Part shown: in pieces, positions 20,223-29,697 of the stretch
How positions within the stretch are numbered: the first letter of the stretch is position 1
Layout of the letters: the number at the start of each line of letters is the position of its first letter
Source of the DNA: Capnocytophaga cynodegmi DSM 19736
GTDB taxonomy: Bacteria > Bacteroidota > Bacteroidia > Flavobacteriales > Flavobacteriaceae
Assembly: GCF_000379185.1 (NCBI RefSeq)
Contig: NZ_KB900715.1
Location: forward strand, 62,001 to 126,000
Direction: 5' to 3'
Length of the DNA: 64,000 bases
Position numbers and translations under genes: made by a program
The notes under the pieces: generated by a model
Database searches by the model: none
What the model saw: the letters and a program-made list of their open reading frames with translations, nothing else
Told to the model about the DNA's origin: nothing

Positions 20223-20972
20223 ATGAAAGTAAAGACAATTTTAGTTTCACAACCAGAACCTAAGATGGAGACTTCTCCTTATGCTCAAATTATTGAAAAC
20301 CAAAAAGTAAAAATAGATTTTATTCCTTTCATTAAAGTTGAAGGAATGACTGCCAAAGACATTCGGATGCAGAAAATTGACCTAACAAAATTCTCTGCCA
20401 TTATCTTAACCAGCAGAAAATCAGTAGACCATTATTTCAGAATTGCAGAGGAAATGCGTTTTAAAGTTCCTGACACAATGAAATATTTTTGCCAATCCGA
20501 AACGATTGCCTTTTACTTACAAAAGTACATAACTTACAGAAAAAGAAAAATATACGTGGGTAAAAAAGAATTTTCGGACTTGTTACCTATCCTGAAGAAA
20601 TACAAAGATGAAAATTTCCTATTCCCGTGTTCAGATGTGCACAAAGCGGACATCACAAAATCACTGAACGACTTGAAAATCAAATGGGAAAGAGCTATTT
20701 TTTACAAAACTGTTCATTGTGATTTGTCAGGAATAAAAGATTTCAAATATGATATTTTAGCTTTTTTTAGCCCTGCAGGTATTGAATCTTTATTTAAAAA
20801 CTTTCCTGATTTCAGCCAAAAAAAGACGCGAATTGCTGTGTATGGCGACTCTACACTGAAAGCAGCACAAGAAGCTGGACTCGTTATTGATATAAAAGCA
20901 CCTTCGCCTGAAACTCCGTCAATGACAATGGCTTTGGAACAATATATCAGCAAGGTAAACGGAAAAAAATAG
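20223..20972 (+). CDS. hemD: uroporphyrinogen-III synthase
   Basis: Protein of 249 residues resembling uroporphyrinogen-III synthase, the enzyme that closes and inverts the tetrapyrrole ring in haem synthesis. Typical features are the start KTILVSQPEPK, the FSAIILTSRKSVDHYF strand-helix, and the C-terminal half with FDILAFFSPAGIESLF-like sequence (here YDILAFFSPAGIESLF), AVYGDSTLKAAQEAGL and PSMTMALEQYI. The family is poorly conserved, so the call also rests on context after DUF4271. A terminator-like hairpin follows. Confidence 0.9.
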   Translation: MKVKTILVSQPEPKMETSPYAQIIENQKVKIDFIPFIKVEGMTAKDIRMQKIDLTKFSAIILTSRKSVDHYFRIAEEMRFKVPDTMKYFCQSETIAFYLQKYITYRKRKIYVGKKEFSDLLPILKKYKDENFLFPCSDVHKADITKSLNDLKIKWERAIFYKTVHCDLSGIKDFKYDILAFFSPAGIESLFKNFPDFSQKKTRIAVYGDSTLKAAQEAGLVIDIKAPSPETPSMTMALEQYISKVNGKK

Positions 20973-21000
20973 CTTAAAACTTCACATACAATCAATTACT

Positions 21001-21046
21001 CCCAAATACATACACCCAAAAAGTTATGCATTTGGGATTTATTTTT
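21001..21046 (+). terminator. probable hemD terminator
   Basis: CCCAAATACAT (21001-21011) and ATGCATTTGGG (21026-21036) pair with one mismatch and are followed by a T-rich tail. Confidence 0.55.
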
Positions 21047-21457
21047 ATATCTATTTGCCAAAATTATAAGCAGGTTAAACGCTAAACAAAACTAAGTCAA
21101 AAAACATTGGTAATCAGTTAAAAATTTTATACTCTCCTGCCTTTCTTTTTGTTGAATAATTTGGAAGAAAAAATCATTTTGAAACATTTATTTCCGAATA
21201 TATCGATTACAAAACTCATACAATCAATTATTAGCACATCATATTTTTGTTAAATACAATCAAACAAACCTTTATAACATCATTTTACTTTTAATAATGG
21301 TAGAACTATGAGTTTTCGTTCAGAAATAAACTTCAGAATTAGAAAAAATAAAACAAAGTACCACAAACAAAATTAAGAAATTACAAAAACAACATAAATC
21401 TTCAAATTTCTGTTACCACATAATATAAAAAACATTTTTTTATTCAATAACAATTTG

Positions 21458-21465
21458 TAATTTTG
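21458..21465 (+). promoter_or_regulatory. promoter -7 box of TlpA-like gene
   Basis: TAATTTTG fits TAnnTTTG 29 bp before the ATG at 21495; no clear -33 box is seen. Confidence 0.5.
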
Positions 21466-21494
21466 TGGCATTATAATTCACAAAACTTATTGAA

Positions 21495-22892
21495 ATGAAA
21501 AGAAGTATCACTGCACTTTTGGCTATTATTTTGCTTCAGTCGTGTGAAAAAAAAGCACCTGAATATGTAGTTATTTCAGGAAAATTCACAAGTCCGCAAG
21601 AAGAAAAAATTACCGTAAGAAGCCACGACTTTGAAAAAGAAATTAGCATCAATGCCGATGGGTCGTTCTCTGACACACTGCACATTACACACAATGGCTC
21701 ATACAGAATAGGACGCCAATATGTGTATCTGCACAAAGGTAAAAACTTATCGTTCGAAGCAGAAAATGAGACGATGGATCCCATCACATACACTGGCGAT
21801 TTGGCTGTAGAGAACAATTACTTAGCTCAGAAAGAAGCAACAATTCGTGAGGATTTAAAAGCCTTAGGAAAACACATCTATTCGCTTGAAGAGACCGAGT
21901 TTGTAAACAAAGTTAACGAGCTGACAAACAAACAAAAAAAAACACTCAACAAAATCACACCTTCTGTAGCTGATTTTAAAGAAAATGAGCTAAGAAGTAT
22001 TGAATACGGAAAAGACCTTTGGCTTACAAATTACGAATTCTATCACGGATATTTTATCAAAAATAATGACTTTAAAGTTTCGGAAAACTTCCCTAAAGTA
22101 ACAACATCTGACTTTGACAACGCTGCTGACTTTGATTTTTCACCAAGATATGTAGATCTTTCAATGTTAAAATTCAGAGAAAATGTAAACGCAGATTTGA
22201 AAAAGAAAACTGAAGGAATTGCCGAAGGAGAAGCTAACGAAAAAGAAACTAAAAATATCTATGATGACATTGTTATCGAGAATTTTAAGAAAATAAAAAG
22301 TAGAAACATCAAAAACAGCATCGCTTCGTCTCAAATAATGAATGCGGGGCTTCCAAGTGCAAAAGTTCTCAATTTCTTCTATGAGGATTTAACTAATAAC
22401 ATTGCAAATGAGAGCCTGAAAAAAAATATCAACGAACGTTACGAAAAAATCAAAGCCTTGGAAGCTGGTAAGCCATCGCCTTCTTTCAACTTTGAAAACC
22501 ACAAAGGCGGAAACACTTCACTGGAGGATTTGAAAGGAAAAGTAGTGTATGTTGATGTTTGGGCTACGTGGTGCGGTCCTTGCATTGGTGAAATACCTCA
22601 TTTAAAAGAACTCGAAAAGCAATATCACGGAAAAAATGTAGAATTCGTGAGCATCTCGGTTGATGAGAAGAAAAACTACGAAAAATGGAAACAATTTGTT
22701 ACTGACCAAGGTTTGGTAGGTACGCAACTTATTGCAGATAGCGACTGGAAATCTGATTTTGTGAAAAACTATCTTATTACAGGTATCCCACGTTTTATTC
22801 TGATTGATACCGAAGGAAAAATCGTTAGTGCAGATGCTCCAAGACCTTCCGATAAAGAAATCGTTGAGCTTTTCACTCAATTAGGATTGTAA
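21495..22892 (+). CDS. TlpA-like thioredoxin-fold lipoprotein
   Basis: Protein of 465 residues. A short signal peptide with lipobox LLQSC anchors it as a lipoprotein. Residues 25-110 are a beta-rich domain, 110-320 a mostly helical middle, and 325-465 a thioredoxin-like domain of the TlpA/ResA type with redox Cys360 and Cys363 in WCGPC and a cis-Pro loop in TGIPRF. It probably reduces or rearranges disulphides of exported proteins. The paralogue at 36136 has the same architecture. It stands alone with its own promoter and shares a terminator with the convergent DUF6261 gene. Confidence 0.92.
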   Translation: MKRSITALLAIILLQSCEKKAPEYVVISGKFTSPQEEKITVRSHDFEKEISINADGSFSDTLHITHNGSYRIGRQYVYLHKGKNLSFEAENETMDPITYTGDLAVENNYLAQKEATIREDLKALGKHIYSLEETEFVNKVNELTNKQKKTLNKITPSVADFKENELRSIEYGKDLWLTNYEFYHGYFIKNNDFKVSENFPKVTTSDFDNAADFDFSPRYVDLSMLKFRENVNADLKKKTEGIAEGEANEKETKNIYDDIVIENFKKIKSRNIKNSIASSQIMNAGLPSAKVLNFFYEDLTNNIANESLKKNINERYEKIKALEAGKPSPSFNFENHKGGNTSLEDLKGKVVYVDVWATWCGPCIGEIPHLKELEKQYHGKNVEFVSISVDEKKNYEKWKQFVTDQGLVGTQLIADSDWKSDFVKNYLITGIPRFILIDTEGKIVSADAPRPSDKEIVELFTQLGL

Positions 22893-22970
22893 TTCAAGCA
22901 ATACTTTTTGAAAAAAACAAAACTCGACGTTTGTAAAACAAAAAATTGGATAATTTTCTTGTTTACATAA

Positions 22971-23021
22971 AAAATCAAGTTAAGTAACATTCACATAAAG
23001 TGGTTTACTTAGCTTGATTTT
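22971..23021. terminator. bidirectional terminator
   Basis: Seventeen-base arms starting AAAATCAAG and ending CTTGATTTT pair with a single wobble between the convergent TlpA-like and DUF6261 genes. Confidence 0.85.
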
Positions 23022-23061
23022 GTTTTTTAAGTGATTCATTTTAATTGAGGTTGTTGCTTGT

Positions 23062-23790
23062 TTATTCCGAAGTGTCAGGCTTTTGTTTGGAACGACTTAA
23101 AATTAAAGAATCATCAATAAGTTTGTTTAATACCGCAACAAAAGTACTCGCCTCTACCGATGGAATAGCAATGCTTTGCGATTGGGCTCTCAAGGCAATT
23201 TCATCATAAATCAGATTGGTTTCCTTACGAACCTTTTTCGTGCTTCCTGTTTCTTTGGAAGATTGCACAAAAGTTCGGTCACCCATTTGTTTTTCAAAGT
23301 CTTCGTTTAGCGTTTTTAGGTGTTCTAACGTTGCTGTAAGCCCCAGTGTAGCAACATCTTTCGCATTTTTGTCCGATGCAAGGTCGCTTAACAATGCACG
23401 AATAGCAACCGACTCTTCGTTGTACTCCATTGTAGGTACATTTTTGTAATTCTTAGTTGCTTCATACAAACTTTCGGACGCTTCTTTACGTTTAACAATG
23501 TGTGACTTACGCTCATTACGAATACTTGCCAACAAATATCTAACGATATTATCTCGTTCCTTATCCAGCTTCATTAATTCTTTGGTTTGCTGTTCGGAAC
23601 GATTTTCGTACGCCTTTTCAGTTAAAATTTTGATATTTTCCTGAAACTTTTGGAATAACTTTTCACTGATTTGCAGTTTTTCCAGCGTAGTAGTACGAAC
23701 CAACTTTTCCACTTCAATCATAAAGTGCAAATACTGAGCATTATTTAACCTCGTTAAATAAATGTTTTTAATTTTTACCAATTTTTCCAT
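23062..23790 (-). CDS. DUF6261-like protein, paralogue 1
   Basis: Helical, charged protein of 242 residues without signal peptide or membrane segment, so probably cytoplasmic. The opening LVKIKNIYLTRLNNAQYLHFM, a centre with ELMKLDKERDNIVRYLL, and YKNVPTMEYNEESVAIRALLSDL plus LTATLEHLKTLNEDFEKQM match the DUF6261 pattern known from Bacteroidota genomes. Function is unknown. Two further relatives lie at 45865 and 62957. The upstream gap holds a 41-bp-period array, as for the other two. A terminator shared with the convergent TlpA-like gene follows. Confidence 0.82.
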   Translation of the reverse strand: MEKLVKIKNIYLTRLNNAQYLHFMIEVEKLVRTTTLEKLQISEKLFQKFQENIKILTEKAYENRSEQQTKELMKLDKERDNIVRYLLASIRNERKSHIVKRKEASESLYEATKNYKNVPTMEYNEESVAIRALLSDLASDKNAKDVATLGLTATLEHLKTLNEDFEKQMGDRTFVQSSKETGSTKKVRKETNLIYDEIALRAQSQSIAIPSVEASTFVAVLNKLIDDSLILSRSKQKPDTSE

Positions 23791-23941
23791 TTTGATTAAA
23801 TTTACAATTATTTAATTTTTAAACCACAAAAAACAAGCCATTTTGTATGTTATTTTGTTAATTCACAATATTTTAATACTTTCTCTCTTTTTCAAAACAT
23901 AATTTTATGAAATATAAATCAGGAATGTTTTTAATTCTTTT

Positions 23942-24126
23942 TAAAAAAATGTTTTTGAGCTTAGATTGCAGAACGTCTCATCTTAAAAAAAGTTTTTGGA
24001 ATAAGATTATATACAATCTTATCTGAAAAAGTTTTTTTTATGCAAGATTGTATACAATCTTTCTTGAAAATTTTTTATTCATAAAAGATTGCTCATCATC
24101 TTATCTAAAAAAATATTTTTCTAATA
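23942..24126. repeat. 41-bp periodic palindromic array upstream of DUF6261 gene
   Basis: AGATT starts at 23963, 24004, 24045 and 24086, exactly 41 bp apart. Each unit is about 21 bp of AGATT-N7-ATCTTATCT followed by about 20 bp with an A-run then a T-run. The third unit is a perfect 18-bp palindrome centred on GTATAC (24044-24061); units 2 and 4 are near-palindromes, and the centre of each unit varies. A 41-bp period cannot be coding in a constant frame. Confidence 0.85.
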
Positions 24127-24364
24127 CATTTAAAATTAAATCATAATAAAAAAGACATAAATAACCTTACTTTTATAAAAAACAACACCATTCATAAATA
24201 AAATAATGAATATACAAGTATATTAACCTCAAATTTTGTAATCCTGACAGACATAAATACGATTTTACATCAAAAAATATGATACATCTTTGTAAAAATT
24301 TAAAGTAAAGAGAAGAATTTTCATTGTTTATGCTTTTTTCTTATTTTAGCACCAAAATTTTAGT
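24127..24364. other. AT-rich gap, nothing recognised
   Basis: The rest of the gap before the AddA-type gene shows no frame, no clear promoter box and no continuation of the 41-bp motif. Confidence 0.5.
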
Positions 24365-27300
24365 ATGCAATCTTCATCTTCTTATACTATTTATAATGCT
24401 TCTGCAGGTTCTGGGAAGACGTATAGTCTTGCCAAATCCTATTTAAAAATTATCTTATCGAGCAAAAATCCTGAGTTATTCAGAAGTTTACTGGCTATAA
24501 CCTTTACCAACAAGGCTGTTTTTGAGATGAAAAACAGAATTATAGAATATCTCACGTTATTTTCAGATGAAAAGAGCCTTTCCGAGCCTGATGCAATGTT
24601 TGATGAACTTTGTAAGGAGCTAAAACTTGCACCAATGGAGCTAAAAATGCGTTCGGAAGACATTCTCAAACACATTTTGCATAATTACGCTTCTTTTAAT
24701 ATCAGTACCATTGATGGTTTTAATCACCAGCTTATTCGTAGCTTTGCTTTTGATTTGCGACTAAACCAATTTTTTGAAGTTCAGTTAGATGCAAAGACAT
24801 TATTACAACGTGCTGTTGATAACTTATTAAATCTGGCAGGAACTGATGATGAATTAACAAATTTGCTTACAGAATTTTCAAATGATAAGATAAAAGAAGA
24901 TAAAAATTGGGATATCAGCAATGAGCTTTTCCGAGTAGCTAATATGCTAACTAATGAAAATCATTACTGGCAACTCAATACTTTAAAGAAGAAAGATTTA
25001 GAAGATTTTAAAGCCCTGAAAAGAAATTTATTCAAGAAAAAAAATGAATCAATTTCAATAATAAAAGAAACAGCCGTTGCATTTTTAAATCTGTTAGATG
25101 AAAATAATTTGGATAAATCTGCTTTTAAAGGAGGTCATGCATATAATTTTTTTAAAGGTATTGATGAAAATCCTGAAAAAGAACTTAATTGGGGAGCTGC
25201 GTGGCAAGAAAATTTAGCCTCCGAGCCTTTGTATGCAAAAACCAATGCAAAAAACTTAAACACAGATTTAATAGATAGCCTTCAGCCACAAATTTTCTCT
25301 TACTTTTCAACTGTTAAAGAGGCTTTTGGATTGTTTAATTTCTCAAAAAATGCACTTAAGTTTGTTGTGCCTTTGGCATTGCTTAATCGTATCCAAAACG
25401 AAATAGAGCTTATAAAAGATGAAGAGGATATTTTACCAATTTGGGAATTTAATGGTGTTATTTCCAGCGAAATTTCTTCTCAACCAGCTCCGTTTATATA
25501 TGAACGCATCGGGGAACGTTACAGGCATTATTTTATTGATGAGTTTCAGGACACTTCTGTTTTGCAATGGAAAAATCTTATTCCGCTTATTTTAAATGCT
25601 GTACAGAGTGAAAACGTTACCAAACAAAAAGGTAGTTTGTTATTGGTAGGAGATGCTAAGCAATCCATCTATCGATGGCGTGGAGGTAAAGCAGAACAAT
25701 TTATGAGTTTGTACTCCAACGAAGAAAATCCTTTTTTCATCAAAGGGCAAACCATAAATTTGGAAGATAATTACCGAAGCCTTGAAACTATCATCAATTT
25801 CAATAATCATTTCTTTAGTTTTGTGGCAGGTAAGTTTGAATCAGAAAAATACAGAGCGTTGTACTTAAATGCTATGCAGAATTATCCTGAAAGCAAACGA
25901 AATAAGTTTTTACCAGAAGGATATTTAAGCATTCAGTTTGTAAACTTGGATACAACCGATTCAACAGAAGATTTTGAAGAAATCCCTTCAGAAGAAAGTA
26001 GTCTTTTTGATATTTTCACAGAAAGAGAAATCACATACTGTAACGCTATTTTTGAAGCAATCAATCACGCGAATCAATCAGGAGCAGAAGACAAAGATAT
26101 TACCATTTTGGTTCGCACAAACAAAGAAGGAGCTGCTGTTGCTTCTTTCTTGTCTTCAAAAGGAAGAAATGTTATTTCTCCTGATTCGTTATTGCTTAAG
26201 AACATTGCTTCCATACAATTTTTAATCTCGTTGTTACATTTATTGTATAATAAAAATAGTCAGGAGCTTAAAGTTAAGATGCTTTTTGAGTTTGCAGGAC
26301 TTAAAGGTATCGAACAGATACATCAATTCATTACAAAATATATAGAGGAGCCTATCGAAACTTTTTTCGATGACCACAACTTTTCTGTGAGCAAATTTCA
26401 TTCGCATTCTTTGTACGAAGGAATTACTTTGATTATAAATTGTTTTGATTTATCAAGAAAATCGGATGCTTACTTAACGCATTTTCTGGATTTGATATTC
26501 GATTTTAAAAATACACATAAGGGCGGACTTGCAGAGTTCTTAACATTTTGGGAGGAAGAAAAAGAAAAGTTAAGTATTAGTCTCCCAGAAGGATTGAACG
26601 CTATTACTGTAATGACCGTTCATAAAAGTAAAGGTTTATCAGCTCCCGTCATTATTTATGCCTTTGCAGATAGTAAACTCATCGAATCGCGTAACCAAAC
26701 GATTTGGTATCCTGTTTCAAACAAAGATTTTAGCGGATTTGATACTCTTTTGATAGAAACAAACAAATCTCTTATAAATTTTGAACCCCAAACAGAGGAA
26801 ATTATTCGTCAGCATCACGAGCAACATTTGTTAGACCAGATTAATGTGCTTTACGTTGCAATGACACGCCCAGAATCTTTTCTGTATGTAATCACATCTT
26901 TGCCAAAAGCTGCCACGAAGAAGAACATCAAGTCCGACACAAAAACAGAAACCTATGGTTCTCTTTTTAAAAGTTTTATCGAAATGAAAGGGCAATGGAA
27001 TGATGATTTCTTGAGATACGAATTCGGAAATCCTATTTTTCCTATTAAAGAAAAAAAACAAACCTCAACTACAGAAGGATTAATTAATTTTCAAAAAGGT
27101 TGGACAACACCTAATTACAAAATAGCTACGGGAGCTTCTCTGCTATGGGATACTGCCCGAAAAGAATCTATTGAGAAAGGAAACTTAATGCACGAGCTTC
27201 TTGCAAAAGTGGTTTATCATTCTGATTTGAAATCCGTCTTGAAAAATGCTTTGGCAGAAGGTATGCTAACCGATGAGCAGTACAAAATTGTTTTGGAACA

Positions 27301-27592
27301 ACTTTTAAAATTAATCCAAGATAAAAAAATCAGTGAGTTCTTTTCTGAAAATTATACCTATTTCATCGAAAGAGAGTTTATCGATAAATCAGGGAAATTC
27401 TTTCGCCCTGACCGAATTGCATTCAACCCGAAGAGCAAACAAGCTGTAATCATCGATTATAAAACCGGAAAGCCCAACGACAAGCATCATTTACAAATGC
27501 GAAACTATGCTCACATTCTATCCGATTTGGGTTGGGAAGTCATCGGAAAATATTTAATTTATCTGGACGAGGAAAAGATAGTAAAGAGTTAA
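24365..27592 (+). CDS. AddA/RecB-type UvrD helicase-nuclease
   Basis: Superfamily 1 helicase with a C-terminal nuclease, 1075 residues, of the AddA/RecB exonuclease V type that processes double-strand DNA ends for recombination. Motifs in order: Walker A ASAGSGKT (12-19), DEFQDT (392-397), VGDAKQSIYRWRGG, INLEDNYRS, TVHKSKGLSAP and LYVAMTR. The PD-(D/E)XK site follows with RPDRIAF and IIDYKTG (Asp1031, Lys1033). A partner AddB-like nuclease would be expected next to it, but none is adjacent: the array lies upstream and an ABC-F gene downstream. Confidence 0.94.
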   Translation: MQSSSSYTIYNASAGSGKTYSLAKSYLKIILSSKNPELFRSLLAITFTNKAVFEMKNRIIEYLTLFSDEKSLSEPDAMFDELCKELKLAPMELKMRSEDILKHILHNYASFNISTIDGFNHQLIRSFAFDLRLNQFFEVQLDAKTLLQRAVDNLLNLAGTDDELTNLLTEFSNDKIKEDKNWDISNELFRVANMLTNENHYWQLNTLKKKDLEDFKALKRNLFKKKNESISIIKETAVAFLNLLDENNLDKSAFKGGHAYNFFKGIDENPEKELNWGAAWQENLASEPLYAKTNAKNLNTDLIDSLQPQIFSYFSTVKEAFGLFNFSKNALKFVVPLALLNRIQNEIELIKDEEDILPIWEFNGVISSEISSQPAPFIYERIGERYRHYFIDEFQDTSVLQWKNLIPLILNAVQSENVTKQKGSLLLVGDAKQSIYRWRGGKAEQFMSLYSNEENPFFIKGQTINLEDNYRSLETIINFNNHFFSFVAGKFESEKYRALYLNAMQNYPESKRNKFLPEGYLSIQFVNLDTTDSTEDFEEIPSEESSLFDIFTEREITYCNAIFEAINHANQSGAEDKDITILVRTNKEGAAVASFLSSKGRNVISPDSLLLKNIASIQFLISLLHLLYNKNSQELKVKMLFEFAGLKGIEQIHQFITKYIEEPIETFFDDHNFSVSKFHSHSLYEGITLIINCFDLSRKSDAYLTHFLDLIFDFKNTHKGGLAEFLTFWEEEKEKLSISLPEGLNAITVMTVHKSKGLSAPVIIYAFADSKLIESRNQTIWYPVSNKDFSGFDTLLIETNKSLINFEPQTEEIIRQHHEQHLLDQINVLYVAMTRPESFLYVITSLPKAATKKNIKSDTKTETYGSLFKSFIEMKGQWNDDFLRYEFGNPIFPIKEKKQTSTTEGLINFQKGWTTPNYKIATGASLLWDTARKESIEKGNLMHELLAKVVYHSDLKSVLKNALAEGMLTDEQYKIVLEQLLKLIQDKKISEFFSENYTYFIEREFIDKSGKFFRPDRIAFNPKSKQAVIIDYKTGKPNDKHHLQMRNYAHILSDLGWEVIGKYLIYLDEEKIVKS

Positions 27593-27642
27593 AAATGAGA
27601 TATTTTTTTCTCATCACTTTTCTTTTATTTGAGTTTAATACA

Positions 27643-27650
27643 TATCTTTG
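27643..27650 (+). promoter_or_regulatory. promoter -7 box of ABC-F gene
   Basis: TATCTTTG matches TAnnTTTG 34 bp before the ATG at 27684. Confidence 0.6.
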
Positions 27651-27683
27651 CACCCGCTAAATTTTTCATATTAAAATTAATTT

Positions 27684-29570
27684 ATGCTGAACGTACACGA
27701 TTTATCCGTTTCATTTCAGGGGGAATATTTGTTTGAAAATGTTGCTTTTATGCTCAATGCAGGTGACCGCGTAGGGCTTATCGGAAAAAATGGAGCTGGA
27801 AAATCTACAATGTTGAAACTTCTGGCAAAGGAACTCAAACCCGATTCGGGAACTATTGCTACAGACAAGGAGATAAACATCGGTTTTTTAAAACAAGATA
27901 TTGATTTTGAAAACGGAAGAACGATTCTGGAGGAAGCTTACCAAGCTTTTCAGGAAATAAAACATTTGGAAGAGAAAATAGACCAAATCCATAACGAAAT
28001 GGAACTCCGCACAGATTACGAAAGCGAATCTTATCATAACTTGATGGACACACTGAGCGAGATAACACATCGTTATGAAATCATCGGAGGCTATCAATAT
28101 AAAGGAAATACAGAAAAAGTATTGCTCGGACTTGGTTTTCAACGTTCTGATTTTCAAAAACAAACAGATACATTTTCAGGGGGGTGGCGAATGCGAATTG
28201 AACTTGCTAAATTGCTCCTGCAAAACAATGATATTCTATTACTTGACGAGCCTACGAACCATTTGGATATTGAATCCATCATTTGGCTAGAACAATTTTT
28301 GACAACTTATGCTGGAGCGGTAGTTATTGTCTCTCACGACAAAATGTTTTTGGATAACGTAACAAACCGAACTATTGAAATTTCTGTCGGAAAAATTTAC
28401 GATTATCCCAAACCTTATTCCAAATTTTTAGAACTTCGTCAGGAAATTCGTGAGCAACAATTAGCTTCGCAGAAAAATCAGGAAAAGAAAATTCAACAAA
28501 CAGAAAAACTTATTGAAAAGTTCCGAGCAAAGGCCACAAAAGCTTCTATGGCTCAGTCGCTTATGAAAAAGTTGGACAAAATCGAACGCATTGAAGTTGA
28601 TGAGGAAGACAATGCTGTGATGAACGTTCGTTTTCCTGTTTCGGTAACTCCAGGTAAAGTAGTTTTGGAAATCCAAAATGCTTCAAAAAATTACGGCGAA
28701 AAAGAAGTTTTACAAAATATTGATTTACTGATTGAAAGAGGAAGTAAAATTGCTTTTGTAGGGCAAAACGGACAAGGAAAAACTACTTTAGCCAAAATGA
28801 TTGTTGATGAAATTCCGTTTGAAGGAAGCATCAGATTGGGTCACAACGTTCAATTAGGTTACTTTGCTCAAAATCAGGCAGCATATCTGGACGGAGAAGT
28901 GAGTGTAGTCGATACGATGTTTCACGCAGCCAACGATAGTAACCGAATGAATATCAGAGATATTTTAGGTTCTTTCCTTTTCCGAGGCGATGATGTTGAA
29001 AAAAAGGTAAAAGTTCTTTCGGGAGGAGAACGCAATCGTTTGGCTTTAGCGAAAATGCTACTTTCCGACTTTAACGTTCTGGTAATGGACGAGCCTACGA
29101 ACCATTTGGATATCAAATCAAAAAATGTATTAAAGAAAGCATTGCAAAACTTTGAGGGAACGCTCATTATCGTTTCGCACGACCGTGATTTTCTACAAGG
29201 ATTAACCGATAAGGTTTACGAATTCAAAAATAAAAACATCAAAGAATACTTAGGGGATATTGATTTTTATTTGGAACAACGAGCTGTCGAAAATTTCCGA
29301 GAGATTGAACAAAACAAAGAAGTCGTTTCGGAAGCAAAAAACGTAGAAAAAAAAGAAAAACTATCCTTCGAGCAACAAAAACAACAGAAAACAATACAAA
29401 ATAAGATTAATAAAATCGAAAATTTGATTACTGACATTGAAAAAGAAATAGAACAAATGAATTTCCAGATGGGACAAGAAGTTCAAAGTGATGATTTCTA
29501 TAAAAAGTACGATTTAAAGAAAAAAGAACTTGAAAAATTAATGCAAGAATGGGAAGAATTAATGGGATAA
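27684..29570 (+). CDS. ABC-F family ATPase
   Basis: Soluble protein of 628 residues with two ABC ATPase cassettes and no membrane part, the ABC-F arrangement of ribosome-associated factors. Cassette 1 has GKNGAGKST (34-42), FSGGWRMRIELAK and LLDEPTNHLD; cassette 2 has GQNGQGKTT, LSGGERNRLALAK and VMDEPTNHLD. The inter-cassette linker (about 235-320) is helical and charged (P-site tRNA interaction motif region). A C-terminal coiled coil (about 530-628) resembles that of Uup. A role in resolving stalled translation or rRNA/DNA-related processes is inferred from the family. Confidence 0.94.
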   Translation: MLNVHDLSVSFQGEYLFENVAFMLNAGDRVGLIGKNGAGKSTMLKLLAKELKPDSGTIATDKEINIGFLKQDIDFENGRTILEEAYQAFQEIKHLEEKIDQIHNEMELRTDYESESYHNLMDTLSEITHRYEIIGGYQYKGNTEKVLLGLGFQRSDFQKQTDTFSGGWRMRIELAKLLLQNNDILLLDEPTNHLDIESIIWLEQFLTTYAGAVVIVSHDKMFLDNVTNRTIEISVGKIYDYPKPYSKFLELRQEIREQQLASQKNQEKKIQQTEKLIEKFRAKATKASMAQSLMKKLDKIERIEVDEEDNAVMNVRFPVSVTPGKVVLEIQNASKNYGEKEVLQNIDLLIERGSKIAFVGQNGQGKTTLAKMIVDEIPFEGSIRLGHNVQLGYFAQNQAAYLDGEVSVVDTMFHAANDSNRMNIRDILGSFLFRGDDVEKKVKVLSGGERNRLALAKMLLSDFNVLVMDEPTNHLDIKSKNVLKKALQNFEGTLIIVSHDRDFLQGLTDKVYEFKNKNIKEYLGDIDFYLEQRAVENFREIEQNKEVVSEAKNVEKKEKLSFEQQKQQKTIQNKINKIENLITDIEKEIEQMNFQMGQEVQSDDFYKKYDLKKKELEKLMQEWEELMG

Positions 29571-29642
29571 ATAAAAGCTTTTCATCAAAATATGGTGTTC
29601 GATATCTTGAGGAGTAACGCTTTATCTCTTTTTCATCAAAAA

Positions 29643-29673
29643 TTTTGTAAACCATTAAAAAAATGTACCTTCG
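29643..29673 (+). promoter_or_regulatory. putative promoter of SGNH-MBOAT operon
   Basis: TTTTG (29643-29647) and TACCTTCG (29666-29673), about 18 bp apart, resemble the Bacteroidota promoter with one change in the -7 box, 25 bp before the start at 29698. Confidence 0.5.
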
Positions 29674-29697
29674 CAGTTTAAAACGTTAGAAAAAAGA

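Larger units (their letters stand above)
20973..21494. other. 522-bp intergenic region
   Basis: AT-rich gap between hemD and the TlpA-like gene. It holds an inverted repeat at 21001-21036 and a promoter box at 21458. CATACAATCAATTA occurs twice (from about 20986 and 21216). I see no open frame worth calling and no periodic array. Confidence 0.6.

Noticed and set aside
24001-24102. Tandem rho-independent terminators
   Set aside because: The palindromes are followed by A-runs and T-runs on both strands, but their strict 41-bp repetition and position upstream of a gene rather than after one argue against termination.
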